Positions 18,601 through 27,593 of a stretch of 64,000 nucleotides of DNA are shown one piece after another; the first letter of the stretch is position 1, and the number at the start of each line of letters is the position of its first letter. The notes beneath the pieces are model-generated. The model had not been told where the DNA came from, did no database searches, and saw nothing but the letters and a program-made list of their open reading frames with translations. The stretch covers positions 496,001-560,000 of the forward strand of contig NZ_WJIE01000004.1 of assembly GCF_009649845.1 (NCBI RefSeq), read 5' to 3'. The DNA comes from Polyangium spumosum (GTDB taxonomy: Bacteria > Myxococcota_A > Polyangia > Polyangiales > Polyangiaceae). The position numbers and the translations under genes were made by a program.

Positions 18601-19718
18601 GCGTCGACCTCGGCGCGGATCGCGGCGACGACCTCGGGCTCGATCCCGCGCGGAGGTTTGTCGGAGAGCAGATCCTCGACCTCGGGGACGGGCTTCGCCG
18701 CGACCACGAAGAGGAGCTGCTTCTCCAGCGGGCTCATCCGCTCGCTCGCGGGGACGGGCGGCGCCGGCGGGATCGGCGTGAGCTTGCGCGCCCACGGCTC
18801 GTGCGGCGAGGCGGGCGGATAGGTCGTGATGACGGGGTGCGAGCGTCGGTCCGCGAGCGGCGGCCGCGTCGAGGCTCGCTTGGCGATGGCCTCCAGCGTG
18901 TTCGCGGCGGCGGCGCCGTTCTGCGGACGCTGGGACGGGTCCTTCGAGAGCATGCGGGCCACGAGCTCCGAGAGCGCGAACGGCACCTCGGGGCGGATCT
19001 CGGCGACGCGTGGCACCTCGGCCATCACGATCTTCGCGAGCACGACGTGCTGCGGTCCGCCCTCGAAGGCCCTGCGACCCGTGAGGCATTCGAAGAGCAC
19101 GGCGCCGAGGCAAAACATGTCCGCCGCGGCGGTCACGCCCGAGGCGTAGTCGATCTGCTCGGGGGCCATGTATCCGACGGTCCCGAGGACCACGCCGGTC
19201 GAGGTCATGTGTCCGCCCGCGAGCAGCGCGATGCCGAAATCCAGCACCTTCACGCGCTCGACGTCGGAGCCCACGAGGTAGATGTTCGAGGGCTTGATGT
19301 CGCGGTGCACGACGTCCGCCGCGTGCGCCGCGCCGAGGGCGTGCGCCACGCGCAGGCCGAGCTTGACCACGTCGTCGACTTGCAGCGGGCCGTGCTTCAG
19401 CACCTGGTCGAGGCCCCGGCCGTGGAGCCACTCCATGGCGAGCCAGGGCTCGTTGTCCGTCACGCCGTGGTCGACGTAGCGCACGATGTGCGGGTGCTCG
19501 TGGAGGTGCCGCGAGAGGATCTCGATCTCGCGCCGGAACCTCCGGAGCATGCTCTCTTTCGGCGTGGATCCGTCCCTCGGCTCCGCGACGAACTTGATCG
19601 CGACGCGCTCCTTCGAGTCCTTCTCGTAAGCGGGCCAGACGATCCCCATCCCTCCGTCGGTGATGGGCTCTCCATCCAGTACGAAGCGACCGCCGATGAC
19701 GTCACCTGATTTGCGCAC
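15663..19718 (-). CDS. Ser/Thr protein kinase fused to AAA/NACHT-like ATPase and TPR-like repeats
   Basis: The protein has 1351 residues in three parts. Residues 1-270 are a Hanks-type kinase with catalytic Lys in VAIKFV (K42), HRDIKPSN (D140) and DFG (D160), plus APEQ. From about 500 comes an ATPase of the PknK/MalT-like AAA_16 type with Walker A GEPGAGKSRL near 533 and FLLVLEELEWSD as Walker B. Residues about 900-1350 are helical repeats of TPR type. Such fusions are common in myxobacteria and sense signals through the ATPase-repeat part to control the kinase. There is no membrane segment. A Sel1-repeat lipoprotein gene lies 55 bases upstream on the same strand. Confidence 0.92.
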   Translation of the reverse strand: MRKSGDVIGGRFVLDGEPITDGGMGIVWPAYEKDSKERVAIKFVAEPRDGSTPKESMLRRFRREIEILSRHLHEHPHIVRYVDHGVTDNEPWLAMEWLHGRGLDQVLKHGPLQVDDVVKLGLRVAHALGAAHAADVVHRDIKPSNIYLVGSDVERVKVLDFGIALLAGGHMTSTGVVLGTVGYMAPEQIDYASGVTAAADMFCLGAVLFECLTGRRAFEGGPQHVVLAKIVMAEVPRVAEIRPEVPFALSELVARMLSKDPSQRPQNGAAAANTLEAIAKRASTRPPLADRRSHPVITTYPPASPHEPWARKLTPIPPAPPVPASERMSPLEKQLLFVVAAKPVPEVEDLLSDKPPRGIEPEVVAAIRAEVDARKNEQLHELPGVALLIKILGRGNPTEIAGRAARLGLEIAGLAKGSRVAIFAAYAEANDKAPVGKVLDGVFHLLDMPTLDGGKGPRPVRVNDVACAFLDARFDVASYIGEFWLRGERETTRAVRTLLGKPSPYVGRDEELGTVRKYVEQALQGKKPKAVLVLGEPGAGKSRLRFELIERLCRAKPNLSVVLGRGDPLRAGSAFSIVGSALRSAAGISAGEPVEVSQNKLRELVGTYLAGTDRRRVTDFLGEVVGLHFPDAGRTELRAARSDAALMADHIKDAFLDFIHVLTETHPFLLVLEELEWSDAASLKLVDAALDALRDRRFAVLALARPDVRKRLPGLWQDREVQDVRLHPLDKDDAERIVWSALGLSTPRAVVDRIVKLGAGNAFYLEELIRAVNEGRDGALPETVLGMVDARIDSKSLDDEARMVLCAASVFGDAAWEGALRLLVYGDGEPTASLDETLARLCGDCELLERRRHSRFAGETEYTFRHLLLREAAYARLTDNNRRLCHQRAAEWLLSAGEQDPSVLALHLDRGGDARRAVAFYVRAAEQALSGGALDTAIELAKRGLHLGANGEAAAELWAIATDAESWRSNHAHAYEAARCAFLYATPGSRHHARALGGAIRSALALGDTKNAAELSQRLLHEKPADDAVLELSWAFSATIDSLLDHEPAAALPYLERMRHVTAPAAEREPVVVAWTLHTRAHWARAVDQDPWAALGLDRESVLRFATIGDHRYLPHARVHVGLDLLLLGAHERAEKELHEGLQGQPEESLTSLVGGTFEALLNLERGAFAPAREMAEDVVALAEARGERLAARRARLLAARANIALGDLDRADRMLGALRSASAPPGALLGVRAALFLAAKKPQKTLTLVDRALALRPSNGGQQAPAPPEITLLRVEALLLEKATYEARAALVAARAQLHTRAATIGEDDLRQSFLDRRAANVRLRALCKEWLGGDGPDDPNRRLIIPPTP

Positions 19719-19773
19719 GGACAGCCAGGATCACCAGCGGCGGGGGCGGAAGGCAAGGGGGACGCGGGCTGCT

Positions 19774-21051
19774 TCACCGCGGAGGCGGCTTTTCCGGCAG
19801 CGTGGTCCCCGTCAGGGAGCAGGCCTCGGCGTATCCCTGCAGGCAGGCCCGCTCGCGTAACCTGCGCTCCTCGGCCGGGTCCGGCGCGAGCCCGCCCTGG
19901 CCCTCGTGGTGCATCCGGGCGAGGGTGGCGCACGACGCGCCGTGGGCCCGTTCGCAGGCGATCCGGCGGTATTTCACGGCGAGGCGGTCGTCTCGCGGGA
20001 GCAGCTTGCCCTGCGCGTAGATGCGGCCGAGGTTGTTGCAGGCGAGCGGCTCCTTCTTTCCGCAGGCGAAAAAGTAGAGCTCGATGGCGCGGGCCGTGTC
20101 GCGCCGTATCTCCTGGCCGCTCTCGAGGGCGGCGGCGAGGTTGTTGCAGCCGAGGGGCTCTTTCTGGTCGCAGGCGCGCTGGTGCAGCGCGAGCCCGCGG
20201 CGCGGGTCCTTGGGCAGGCAGTCGCCGTCCTCGTAGGCATTGCCGAGGTTCGTGCAGCCGAGCGGCTCGCCGCCGTCGCAGGCCCGCTGGTACGCGGCGA
20301 CGGCCTTGCACATGTCCGGCGCGACGCCGAGCCCCTTGTCGTACAGGAACCCGAGGTTGTTGCAGCCGAGCAGGTCCCCGTCGTTGCAGGCCCGCGTGAA
20401 GAGCTCGCGCGCGCGGACGTGATCGACGGCGCCGCCGCGGCCCTCGCGCAAGAGGTTGCCGAGGTTCAGGCAGGCGCCGGCGTCCCCGAGGCTGCAGCCG
20501 CGATCGTAGGCCCCGCGTGCAGACGCCGGGTCCTCGGGGGCGAGGCCGCCCATGCCGTTATCGAGCAGCAGGCCCGCGTTGCGGCAGCCGACGGCGAAGC
20601 CGAGGCCACACGCCTTGTGGTAGAGCGCGAGCGCTTCGAAGACATCCTTCGGCACGCCGAGCCCGTCCTCGTGGAGGTTGCCGAGGTTCGTGCAGGCGCG
20701 GGCGCTGCCGTACGTGCATCCGCGGGCATAGAGGCGCCCGGCGCGCGCGACGTCCCTGGGCACGCCTTTGCCATTGTGGAGCAGCCAGCCGAGGTCGTTG
20801 CAGCCGTGCGGGTCGCGGAAGTCGCAGGCTTTTTCGTAGTACCACGCGGCCGACTCGCTCCCGCGCAGCTCCCCTCGCTCGACGCGGAGGCCGAGCTCGG
20901 TGCAGCTCGGCCCGTCGCCCTTGTTGCAGCGCTCGCGCAGGGTGTCGCTGGGCGCGTCGGCGACGGCGGACGGAGCGGCGGGCGTCGGCGCCGCCGGGGC
21001 GGCGCAGCCGAGGAGCGCCGCGGCGGGAAGGGCGAGGAGGGCAGAGCGCAT
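19774..21051 (-). CDS. Sel1-like repeat (SLR) lipoprotein
   Basis: The start at 21051 gives a lipoprotein signal (ALLALPAAALLGCAAP) and a product of 425 residues. An Ala/Pro-rich linker follows, then ten Sel1-type helical repeats. Each repeat has the pattern 'AC...G...C-x-N-L-G...G-x-G-V-x-x-D' with a Cys pair (for example SARACTNLGNLHEDGLGV), as in the disulfide-stabilised Hcp-like SLR proteins. These repeats bind proteins or peptides; outer-membrane or periplasmic location is likely. It is upstream of the kinase-ATPase gene on the same strand with 55 bases between, so a shared operon and a sensory role are possible but not shown. Confidence 0.85.
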   Translation of the reverse strand: MRSALLALPAAALLGCAAPAAPTPAAPSAVADAPSDTLRERCNKGDGPSCTELGLRVERGELRGSESAAWYYEKACDFRDPHGCNDLGWLLHNGKGVPRDVARAGRLYARGCTYGSARACTNLGNLHEDGLGVPKDVFEALALYHKACGLGFAVGCRNAGLLLDNGMGGLAPEDPASARGAYDRGCSLGDAGACLNLGNLLREGRGGAVDHVRARELFTRACNDGDLLGCNNLGFLYDKGLGVAPDMCKAVAAYQRACDGGEPLGCTNLGNAYEDGDCLPKDPRRGLALHQRACDQKEPLGCNNLAAALESGQEIRRDTARAIELYFFACGKKEPLACNNLGRIYAQGKLLPRDDRLAVKYRRIACERAHGASCATLARMHHEGQGGLAPDPAEERRLRERACLQGYAEACSLTGTTLPEKPPPR

Positions 21052-21221
21052 GATGCGTTCCGGGCTAATCCAGCGGCGCGCCGGATCCAAGAGGCTCGGC
21101 GCGTAGCGGCGTGCGCAGCGCGATTGCCCCTTGCGGACCTTGCCAGGGCGCGCGAGGTTGGATAAGAGCACGCGCACCAAAGCTTCTCCTTCGCCCGGAT
21201 TCACCGGCCATCTTGCGGACC

Positions 21222-22226
21222 ATGCAGGGAAACGAGCTCGTCGCCGTCACGCGTCCTTTCGCCATCGAGGATCGAGCGCGCAGCATTTATCACGTCGCCT
21301 CGACGTTCGCCGTGCTCGCGCTCGCGACCGCCGTCGCCGCCGCGGCGCCGTGGCGGTCGCTGCGGATCTTCGGCAGCGTGCTCGAGGGCCTCGTGATCGT
21401 GCGCGCGTTCATTCTGGCGCACGACTTCCAGCACGGGGCGCTCTTGCGCAAGTCCAAGGTAGGCAGCGTGATCTTCGGCCTCTACGGCGCGCTCGTGCTC
21501 ACGCCGCCGCGGGTCTGGCGGCAGACGCACAACTACCACCACGCGCACACGGCGAAGATCGTGGGCGCGCAGATCGGCTCGTATCCGGTGATGACGGTGG
21601 AGATGTGGAAGCGCGCGCCGCGCAGCAAGCGGATCGCGTATGCGATCGCGCGCCACCCGCTGACGATCCTCTTCGGCTACCTGACGATCTTCCTCGGCGG
21701 GATGTGCGTCTCTGCGTTCCTCCGCAATCCCAGGGAGAACTGGGATTCGGCGGCGGCGTTCGTCCTGCACGCGGGGCTCGTCGCGACGATCACGTATTTC
21801 TTCGGCTGGGAGATGACGCTGCTCGTCCTCGTGGGCCCGCTCTTCATCGCCTGCGCGCTCGGCTCGTATCTCTTTTATGCCCAGCACAACTTCCCGGGCG
21901 TGCACATGCAGCCGAGGCAAACCTGGACGTTCGCGCGCGCGGCCGTGGAGTCGTCGAGCTTCATGCGCTGCGGGCCGATCATGAGTTATTTCACGGGTGA
22001 CATCGGTTATCACCACGTGCACCACCTGAACGCGGCGATCCCGTTCTACCGGCTGCGCGAGGCGATGGCGGCGATCCCGGAGCTCCAGGTCGAGCCGCAG
22101 ACGAGCCTGTCGCCGCGCGACGTCCTGCATTGCTTCTCGCTCAAGCTCTGGGATCCGCAGGCCGGCAAGATGGTGCCGTTCCCGAAGGACGCGCCGCCGC
22201 CGCAGGAAGTGGCGGAGGCGGCCTGA
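21222..22226 (+). CDS. Membrane fatty acid desaturase
   Basis: This 334-residue membrane protein has the three His boxes of acyl-lipid desaturases: HDFQH near residue 66, HNYHHAH near 102 and GYHHVHHLN near 263, which coordinate the di-iron centre. Four or more hydrophobic helices flank the boxes in the usual order. It should introduce a cis double bond into a membrane-lipid acyl chain using O2 and an electron donor; regiochemistry cannot be told. The ATG at 21222 is chosen because an upstream extension to 21111 would be low-complexity Arg/Pro sequence without hydrophobic character. It is divergent from the Sel1 gene with a 170-base gap. Confidence 0.9.
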   Translation: MQGNELVAVTRPFAIEDRARSIYHVASTFAVLALATAVAAAAPWRSLRIFGSVLEGLVIVRAFILAHDFQHGALLRKSKVGSVIFGLYGALVLTPPRVWRQTHNYHHAHTAKIVGAQIGSYPVMTVEMWKRAPRSKRIAYAIARHPLTILFGYLTIFLGGMCVSAFLRNPRENWDSAAAFVLHAGLVATITYFFGWEMTLLVLVGPLFIACALGSYLFYAQHNFPGVHMQPRQTWTFARAAVESSSFMRCGPIMSYFTGDIGYHHVHHLNAAIPFYRLREAMAAIPELQVEPQTSLSPRDVLHCFSLKLWDPQAGKMVPFPKDAPPPQEVAEAA

Positions 22227-22275
22227 GCGATCGTCGGGCTTGGCAGATCCTCCGAGTCGCGGTAAGCCGCGGGCC

Positions 22276-22896
22276 ATGCCGCAAGCGAACGCGCGCCCGA
22301 GGCGAACGTGGACCGTGCTTTTCGTGGCGACCCTCGCCGCGTGTAGCCGCGGCTCTGCGCCGTCGGAGGTGACCTCGCCGGCGGGGGGTTCGTCGGCGGT
22401 GAACGAGGCGGGCGCGGCGACGGCGAGCGCGCCGCCCGCGAGGAGCCCGCGGCTCGACGATCCGCGGTGGCAGCGGGCGATGGGCGAGGATCCGGCGGGC
22501 CTCGCGGCGCTCGCGGATGCGCTCGGCGCCACGGGGCTCGTGGAGGCGCTCGGGGACGGCGGGGTGATCCAGCGGACGGCGCTGCTCGCATTGCCGCTCG
22601 CGGACGACGCGGATCTCGCGCTGGGGCCGCTCGGCGGGCGGGCGCTCGTGACGACGGGTGAGGAGCGCGCGGCCGTGCTCGAGGCCCTGCTCGGCGTGGC
22701 GGGTCGGCCTGCGGACGCGCGCGAGATGCTGGATCCGGAGGGCGCCGGGGAGGCCGCTGCGGCCGTGCTCTCGATCGCGAACGACGCCTCGCTCCCGCGC
22801 GAGCACCGGGCCCTCGCGGTCTCCGCGGCGCGGGCGCTCGCCGAGAAGAAGCTCCTCGACCCGGCGAAGATCCCCGCCGAGCTCGATCCTCCGTAG
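22276..22896 (+). CDS. Small alanine-rich lipoprotein, unknown function
   Basis: The product has 206 residues. The N-terminus has basic residues, a hydrophobic stretch (WTVLFVATLAACS) and a lipobox ending LAAC, so it should be lipidated. A Ser/Ala/Gly-rich linker follows, then about 150 residues of short helices rich in Ala, Leu and Asp (for example RTALLALPLADDADL) that look like degenerate HEAT-type repeats. It lies 49 bases after the desaturase gene on the same strand. No family was recognised. Confidence 0.65.
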   Translation: MPQANARPRRTWTVLFVATLAACSRGSAPSEVTSPAGGSSAVNEAGAATASAPPARSPRLDDPRWQRAMGEDPAGLAALADALGATGLVEALGDGGVIQRTALLALPLADDADLALGPLGGRALVTTGEERAAVLEALLGVAGRPADAREMLDPEGAGEAAAAVLSIANDASLPREHRALAVSAARALAEKKLLDPAKIPAELDPP

Positions 22897-23048
22897 AGCC
22901 GAGAGCCTGGAAGACCCGGAGCGCCAGCGTTTGGCGCGCCGATCCGGCTTCCCATTTCGATCGGCGAGCACATTTCTGGCATCGCGGCGCCCGATGACGG
23001 CGCTCGAAGCGCTTGAATGGATCCCGCGCGCCGGGTGAAGCTCGGTCC

Positions 23049-24602
23049 ATGGGAAACGGAACGACCATTCCCCGTGGGGTCCGGCGTGGGGTCGGGGTGG
23101 GTGGATTCGCGGCGGCGCTGCTCGCCTCGTCGAGCGTGTTTGCCGCGACGTACCAGGTGGGTCCGGGCAAACCGCATGCGAGCTTGAAATCGGTGGCGTC
23201 GCTGCTCCAGCCGGGCGACGTGGTGGAGGTCTCCGGGGATGCCACGTATGCGGGCGACGTGAAGCTCACGAAGTCCGGCACGGCGTCGAAGAAGATCACG
23301 ATCCGGGGCGTGCGGGTGAACGGGAAGCGCCCCTTGCTCTCCGGGGGGACGAACACGCTCGAGGTGGGGGCCGACCATTACGTGATCGAGGGCTTCGAGG
23401 TGGTGGGGGGCAGCTCGCGCTGCGTGTTCCACCGCGGGCACGACGTCACGATCCGGGACACGGCGGTCCACGATTGCCCCTCGCACGGCATCCTCGGCGC
23501 GATGGACGGGTCGGGATCGCTGACGCTCGAGTACGTCGAGGTCTACAAGGCGGGCAAGGGCACGACGCGCCACCCCATTTACATGGACACGGACGAGCAC
23601 ACGCACCCCGGCGCGGTGTTCCGGATGCAGCATTGTTTCGTGCACGACGGCCTCGGCGGCCACGCGGTGAAGAGCCGCGCCGAGCGGAACGAGATCTATT
23701 ACAACTGGATCGAGGGCGCGTATTACCGGGAGCTCGAGCTCGTGGCGCCGGACGGCGAGGCCGAGGACGTCGCGCGCGAGGACGGCGACATCGTGGGGAA
23801 CGTCTTCCGCAAGACGGGGACGTTTTACACGGTGCGCATCGGCAGCGACGCGACGGGAGGCTCGACGAACGGTCGATATCGATTCGTCAACAACACGTTC
23901 CTCCTGGCCCAGGGATCGAAGCCGGTGGTGGAGATCTTCTGGGGCATCGAGAGCATCGAGATGCACAACAACACGTTTTACCGGGTCGGGGGTGGCGCGC
24001 TTTCGATCCTGCAGCTCACGGACGTGGAGTGGGCGGCGGGCAAGGTGGTGATCGGGGGCGAAAAGAACTGGGTGCCGCAGGGGAGCTCGGTGCCGTCGCA
24101 ATGGCAGGGGACGATCCAGGGCGCGGATCCGAAGTTCGCCAACCTGGCGTCGTTTGATCTGCGGCCGGCGGAGGGCAGCCCCCTGCGCGACGTCGGCGCC
24201 GCGGCCCCGCCGAGCCCCCCGGGATATCCGTTCCCGTCGCCGCTCGTGACGCCGCTGTTCGAGCCGCCGGCGAAGACGATCGTGGCGAACGCCGGGCAGC
24301 TCGGGCGGGTCGCGGCGGGGCCGATCGACATCGGCGCGTACGAGGGCGCAGGGCTCGGGGCGGCCGAGGAGCCGGCGGCGGAGCCCGAAGCGAACCCGGA
24401 GCCGGACATGGAGCCGGAAGCAGAGGTGGAGCCGGAGGCGGCAGCGGAGCCGGAAGCGGAAGCGACGGCGGGAGCGGACGCGGACGCGGACGCGGCTGCC
24501 GGGGGCCTCATGTGCGCGGCGGGGCCGGGGCGAACGGCGGGGGCGGCTTGGGTCGGGGGGCTCCTTCTGGCGACGGCGATCGCTCGGAGGCGGCGGCGGT
24601 AG
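23049..24602 (+). CDS. Secreted right-handed beta-helix protein with acidic Pro-Glu linker and MYXO-CTERM-like tail
   Basis: The protein has 517 residues. A signal peptide (FAAALLASSSVFAAT) precedes a beta-helix region of about 330 residues with rung motifs such as KKITIRGVRVNG, HYVIEGFEVVGG and IEMHNNTFYRVGGG, as in pectate-lyase-like and parallel beta-helix (PbH1) proteins. A linker of repeated Glu-Pro-Glu-Ala units leads to a C-terminal hydrophobic helix and five Arg, with one Cys just before the helix, so surface anchoring of MYXO-CTERM type is likely. It may bind or cleave a polysaccharide, but no catalytic residues can be assigned with confidence. Confidence 0.82.
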   Translation: MGNGTTIPRGVRRGVGVGGFAAALLASSSVFAATYQVGPGKPHASLKSVASLLQPGDVVEVSGDATYAGDVKLTKSGTASKKITIRGVRVNGKRPLLSGGTNTLEVGADHYVIEGFEVVGGSSRCVFHRGHDVTIRDTAVHDCPSHGILGAMDGSGSLTLEYVEVYKAGKGTTRHPIYMDTDEHTHPGAVFRMQHCFVHDGLGGHAVKSRAERNEIYYNWIEGAYYRELELVAPDGEAEDVAREDGDIVGNVFRKTGTFYTVRIGSDATGGSTNGRYRFVNNTFLLAQGSKPVVEIFWGIESIEMHNNTFYRVGGGALSILQLTDVEWAAGKVVIGGEKNWVPQGSSVPSQWQGTIQGADPKFANLASFDLRPAEGSPLRDVGAAAPPSPPGYPFPSPLVTPLFEPPAKTIVANAGQLGRVAAGPIDIGAYEGAGLGAAEEPAAEPEANPEPDMEPEAEVEPEAAAEPEAEATAGADADADAAAGGLMCAAGPGRTAGAAWVGGLLLATAIARRRRR

Positions 24603-24639
24603 CTCCTTTCGGCCCGATTTGCGTTACCGTGACGCCCCC

Positions 24640-25545
24640 GTGACCACTCCCTACGCGAGCGAAGCGTTCCTCCACCAGATCCTCGGCAAGGCGCAGGCGG
24701 CCCAGGCGAGCGACATCCACCTCCGCGTGGGGCAGCCGCCGGGGGCGCGGGTGGCGGGGGACATCGTCTACTTCCGCGCCGAACCGCTGCAGCCCGAGGA
24801 CACCGAGGCCGTCGCGCGGCTCGTCCTCGCCCGGCGCCCCAAGATCCTCGCGACCCTCGGCTCGCTGCGCGAGGTCGACGTCTCCTACGAGATCGAGGGC
24901 CTCGGCCGCTTCCGCGTGCACGTCTACCTCCAGCGCGGGACGGTCGCCCTCGTCCTGCGGGTGATCCCCTCGCAGATCCCCTCGTTCGACGCGCTCGGCG
25001 TGCCACCCGCCGCGCGCGCCCTCGCCGACGAGGGCCGCGGGCTCGTGCTCGTCGTGGGCGCCGCGGGCCAGGGCAAGACCACCACGCTCGCCTCGATGCT
25101 CGCGCACATCGTGCAGACGTACCCGAAGCACGTCGTCACCCTCGAGGATCCCGTCGAGTTCGTGCACGGCGAGGGCCGCGCGACCGTGAGTCAGCGCGAG
25201 GTCGGCAGCGACACGGAGTCGTTCGCGTCGGGCGCACACGCGGCGCTGCGGCAAGATCCGAACGTGCTGCTCGTCGGCGAGATCCGCGACGCGGCGACGA
25301 TGGAGGTCGTGCTGCAAGCGGCCGAGGCGGGCCACCTCGTGCTCTCGTCGCTCCCCACGCCGGACGTGGGCCGCACGATCGGCCGTCTGCTCTCGATGAG
25401 CCCGCAGCCCGAGGAGACACGCGAGCGGCTGCGCGCGTGCCTGCGAGGCATCGTCGCGCAGCGCCTCTCGCCGCGCCCCGAGGGAGGCGGGCTCGTGCTC
25501 GTGTCGGAGGTGCTCGTCGGTGACGAGCTCCGAGCCTCGCTCTAA
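24640..25545 (+). CDS. PilT-type (type IV pilus retraction) ATPase paralogue, C-terminally short
   Basis: From the GTG at 24640 the product is 301 residues. It has the N-terminal PAS-like domain (ASDIHLRVGQPP), Walker A GAAGQGKTT at 140-148, the Asp box (VTLEDPVEFVH) and Walker B VLLVGEIRD near 209-217, all as in PilT. Two things are odd. The His box, normally 'GHLVFxTLHT', reads GHLVLSSLPT, so the conserved His is Pro. The protein also ends soon after the core, without the roughly 50-residue 'AIRNLIRE' region of PilT. It may be an accessory or regulatory paralogue and not the main retraction motor. No other pil gene is in the window. It overlaps the convergent CBS gene by 4 bases. Confidence 0.85.
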   Translation: MTTPYASEAFLHQILGKAQAAQASDIHLRVGQPPGARVAGDIVYFRAEPLQPEDTEAVARLVLARRPKILATLGSLREVDVSYEIEGLGRFRVHVYLQRGTVALVLRVIPSQIPSFDALGVPPAARALADEGRGLVLVVGAAGQGKTTTLASMLAHIVQTYPKHVVTLEDPVEFVHGEGRATVSQREVGSDTESFASGAHAALRQDPNVLLVGEIRDAATMEVVLQAAEAGHLVLSSLPTPDVGRTIGRLLSMSPQPEETRERLRACLRGIVAQRLSPRPEGGGLVLVSEVLVGDELRASL

Positions 25546-26453
25546 CCCGCGCGGCGATACGGCATCGGCGGGAACAGGTCCTTCATCGCGGCGGGCAGCT
25601 CCGAGCGGACGTCCTCGATCTCGCCTGCGGACACGCTGTCGGCGATGACCTCGCACGTCGCGTAGAGCACGTCCGTCGCGGCCTCGGGCGAGAGCTTGAG
25701 GGCGCGGCGCAGCTCGGCCTCGATCGTGTCGGGCGTGATGTCCTTGTTCGAGCCGCCGAGCGTCGCGTCGAGCTGCGGGACGAGCTTCGACGGGAGCTGC
25801 GCGAGCAGGTGCTGCGCCTCGTCCTCGGTGAGGCGGCTGCAGAGGTTGCCGAGCACGATCAAGAGCGCGCGCTCGGCCTGCTCGCGCTTGGGCAGGCCCG
25901 TCTGGCGCATGCAGGCGTGCAGCAGGCGGCCGTAGGTGTTCTCCGCGCGCGCGGCGCGCCTTTGCCGCGCACGTTCTCCGCCGCGGCTCAGCGTGACGCT
26001 CGCCGGGCTCGTCGCGCCGGCCGGCTTGAAGCGGGCGGCGACCTCGAGCTGCGCGGTGATGATCGAGCGGGCGGTGTCGGGGTCGATCGCTCGTTCGATG
26101 AGCAGATCGTCGAGCGTGACGATGCCGACGGGCCTGCCTGCTTCGAGCACGGGGACGCGTCGGCAGGCGTGCTCGCGCATGAGCCGCACGACATCTTCGA
26201 CCGTGTCGTCGATGTCCACGGGCGTGACCTCGTCGCTCATGACGTCGCGCAGGGGCGTGGTGCGCGGGTCGAGGCCGGCGGCCACGACGTCGAGGGCGAG
26301 GTCGCGGTCGGTGGCGATGCCGACGAGCCTCTGGTCCTCGACGACCAGGACGGCGCCGACGTGGTTGTCGGCCATGGCGCGGGCGGCCTCGTAGGTGGTG
26401 GAGCGGGGGTGGAGGACGATCAACCGGGGGCGGCGGTACCGATCGAGGGACAT
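25542..26453 (-). CDS. CBS-pair and DUF2267 domain protein
   Basis: The 303-residue protein has two CBS motifs at residues about 8-125 ([19 protein letters not shown] and [19 protein letters not shown]), which form an adenine-nucleotide-sensing Bateman module. A basic linker then leads to two DUF2267-like helical units (residues about 165-300), with the typical signatures [14 protein letters not shown] and [13 protein letters not shown]. Such combinations occur in soil bacteria, often linked to stress or energy status; no enzymatic activity is implied. It is cytoplasmic. The frame extends upstream to 27059, but that part is antisense to bioB and is not used. Confidence 0.85.
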   Translation of the reverse strand: MSLDRYRRPRLIVLHPRSTTYEAARAMADNHVGAVLVVEDQRLVGIATDRDLALDVVAAGLDPRTTPLRDVMSDEVTPVDIDDTVEDVVRLMREHACRRVPVLEAGRPVGIVTLDDLLIERAIDPDTARSIITAQLEVAARFKPAGATSPASVTLSRGGERARQRRAARAENTYGRLLHACMRQTGLPKREQAERALLIVLGNLCSRLTEDEAQHLLAQLPSKLVPQLDATLGGSNKDITPDTIEAELRRALKLSPEAATDVLYATCEVIADSVSAGEIEDVRSELPAAMKDLFPPMPYRRAG

Positions 26454-26577
26454 GTGGCACTCCTCTGCGTTTTGCCCGGAGAACGTGCCAGATCGGTGCC
26501 AGTCCTCGGGGCGCGGCGAGGGAGCGGTTCGGGCTATGGCTTTTCGCGCGGGCCTTTGTCGGCTACACCGGCCGGCC

Positions 26578-27570
26578 ATGACCGAGGTCTTCCCCATCCG
26601 CCACGACTGGACCGTGGACGAGGTCGTCGCGATCCACGACTTGCCGCTCTTTGTTCTGATGGACCGTGCGCGAGGTGTGCACCGGGCGCACCACGTCGAT
26701 GGGGAGGTGCAGCTCTGCACGCTGCTCAGCGTGAAGACGGGCGGCTGCCCCGAGGACTGCGCGTACTGCCCGCAGTCGTCGCACCACGAGACGAGCACGA
26801 GCCCCGAGAAGATGCTCGACGTCGACGGGGTGCTCGAGGCGGCCGACCGCGCGAAGGCCGCGGGCTCGACGCGCTTCTGCATGGGCGCGGCGTGGCGCGA
26901 GGTGAAGGACGGCCCGGCGTTCGACCGCGTGCTCGCGATGGTGCGCGGCGTGAAGGAGCGTGGCCTCGAGGCGTGCGTGACGCTCGGCATGGTGAACGAG
27001 GAGCAAGCGAAGAAGCTCAAGGAAGCGGGCCTCGACGCGTACAACCACAACCTCGACACGTCGCGCGAGCACTACCGTTCGATCATCTCGACGCGCACCT
27101 ACGACGAGCGCCTCGTGACGCTGCGCAACGTGCGCAAGGCGGGGATCACGGTCTGCTCGGGCGGCATCATCGGGATGGGCGAGACGGTGCGTGATCGCGC
27201 GGCGATGCTGGTGGAGCTCGCGCGCCTCCAGCCGCACCCGGAGAGCGTGCCGGTGAACGCGCTCGTGCGTGTTCCTGGCACGCCGCTCGAGAGCCTCCCG
27301 CCGCTCGACCCGGTGGAGTTCATCCGGATGATCGCGACGGCGCGGATCGTGTTCCCGAAGAGCATGGTGCGCCTGTCGGCGGGCCGGACGGACCTCACGC
27401 GCGAGGCGCAGATGATGTGCCTGTACGTGGGAGCGAACTCGATCTTCTACGGCGACAAGCTGCTCACGACGCCGAACCCGGACGCGAACGAGGACACGGC
27501 GCTGATCCGGGACGCGGGGTTGTCGGCGAGGAAGCCGTCGGTCGCGGTGGAGGCGGCGGCGGAGGAGTGA
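26578..27570 (+). CDS. bioB: Biotin synthase BioB
   Basis: The product is 330 residues, the usual length. It has the radical-SAM Cys motif in [16 protein letters not shown] (CxxxCxxC), the BioB-specific [20 protein letters not shown] and [12 protein letters not shown] (the Arg of the 2Fe-2S cluster site), and [17 protein letters not shown] near the end. It converts dethiobiotin to biotin with sulfur from a 2Fe-2S cluster. The other bio genes are not nearby; the window does contain a biotin carboxylase (48423) that depends on biotin. The start ATG is the first in frame with the conserved N-terminus. Confidence 0.96.
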   Translation: MTEVFPIRHDWTVDEVVAIHDLPLFVLMDRARGVHRAHHVDGEVQLCTLLSVKTGGCPEDCAYCPQSSHHETSTSPEKMLDVDGVLEAADRAKAAGSTRFCMGAAWREVKDGPAFDRVLAMVRGVKERGLEACVTLGMVNEEQAKKLKEAGLDAYNHNLDTSREHYRSIISTRTYDERLVTLRNVRKAGITVCSGGIIGMGETVRDRAAMLVELARLQPHPESVPVNALVRVPGTPLESLPPLDPVEFIRMIATARIVFPKSMVRLSAGRTDLTREAQMMCLYVGANSIFYGDKLLTTPNPDANEDTALIRDAGLSARKPSVAVEAAAEE

Positions 27571-27581
27571 GCACGAAACGC

Positions 27582-27588
27582 AAAGGAG
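27582..27588 (+). promoter_or_regulatory. Shine-Dalgarno site deciding the GFA gene start
   Basis: AAAGGAG lies 5 bases before the GTG at 27594. An alternative GTG at 27567, overlapping the end of bioB, has a weaker site, so the downstream start is preferred. Confidence 0.55.
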
Positions 27589-27593
27589 AAATC

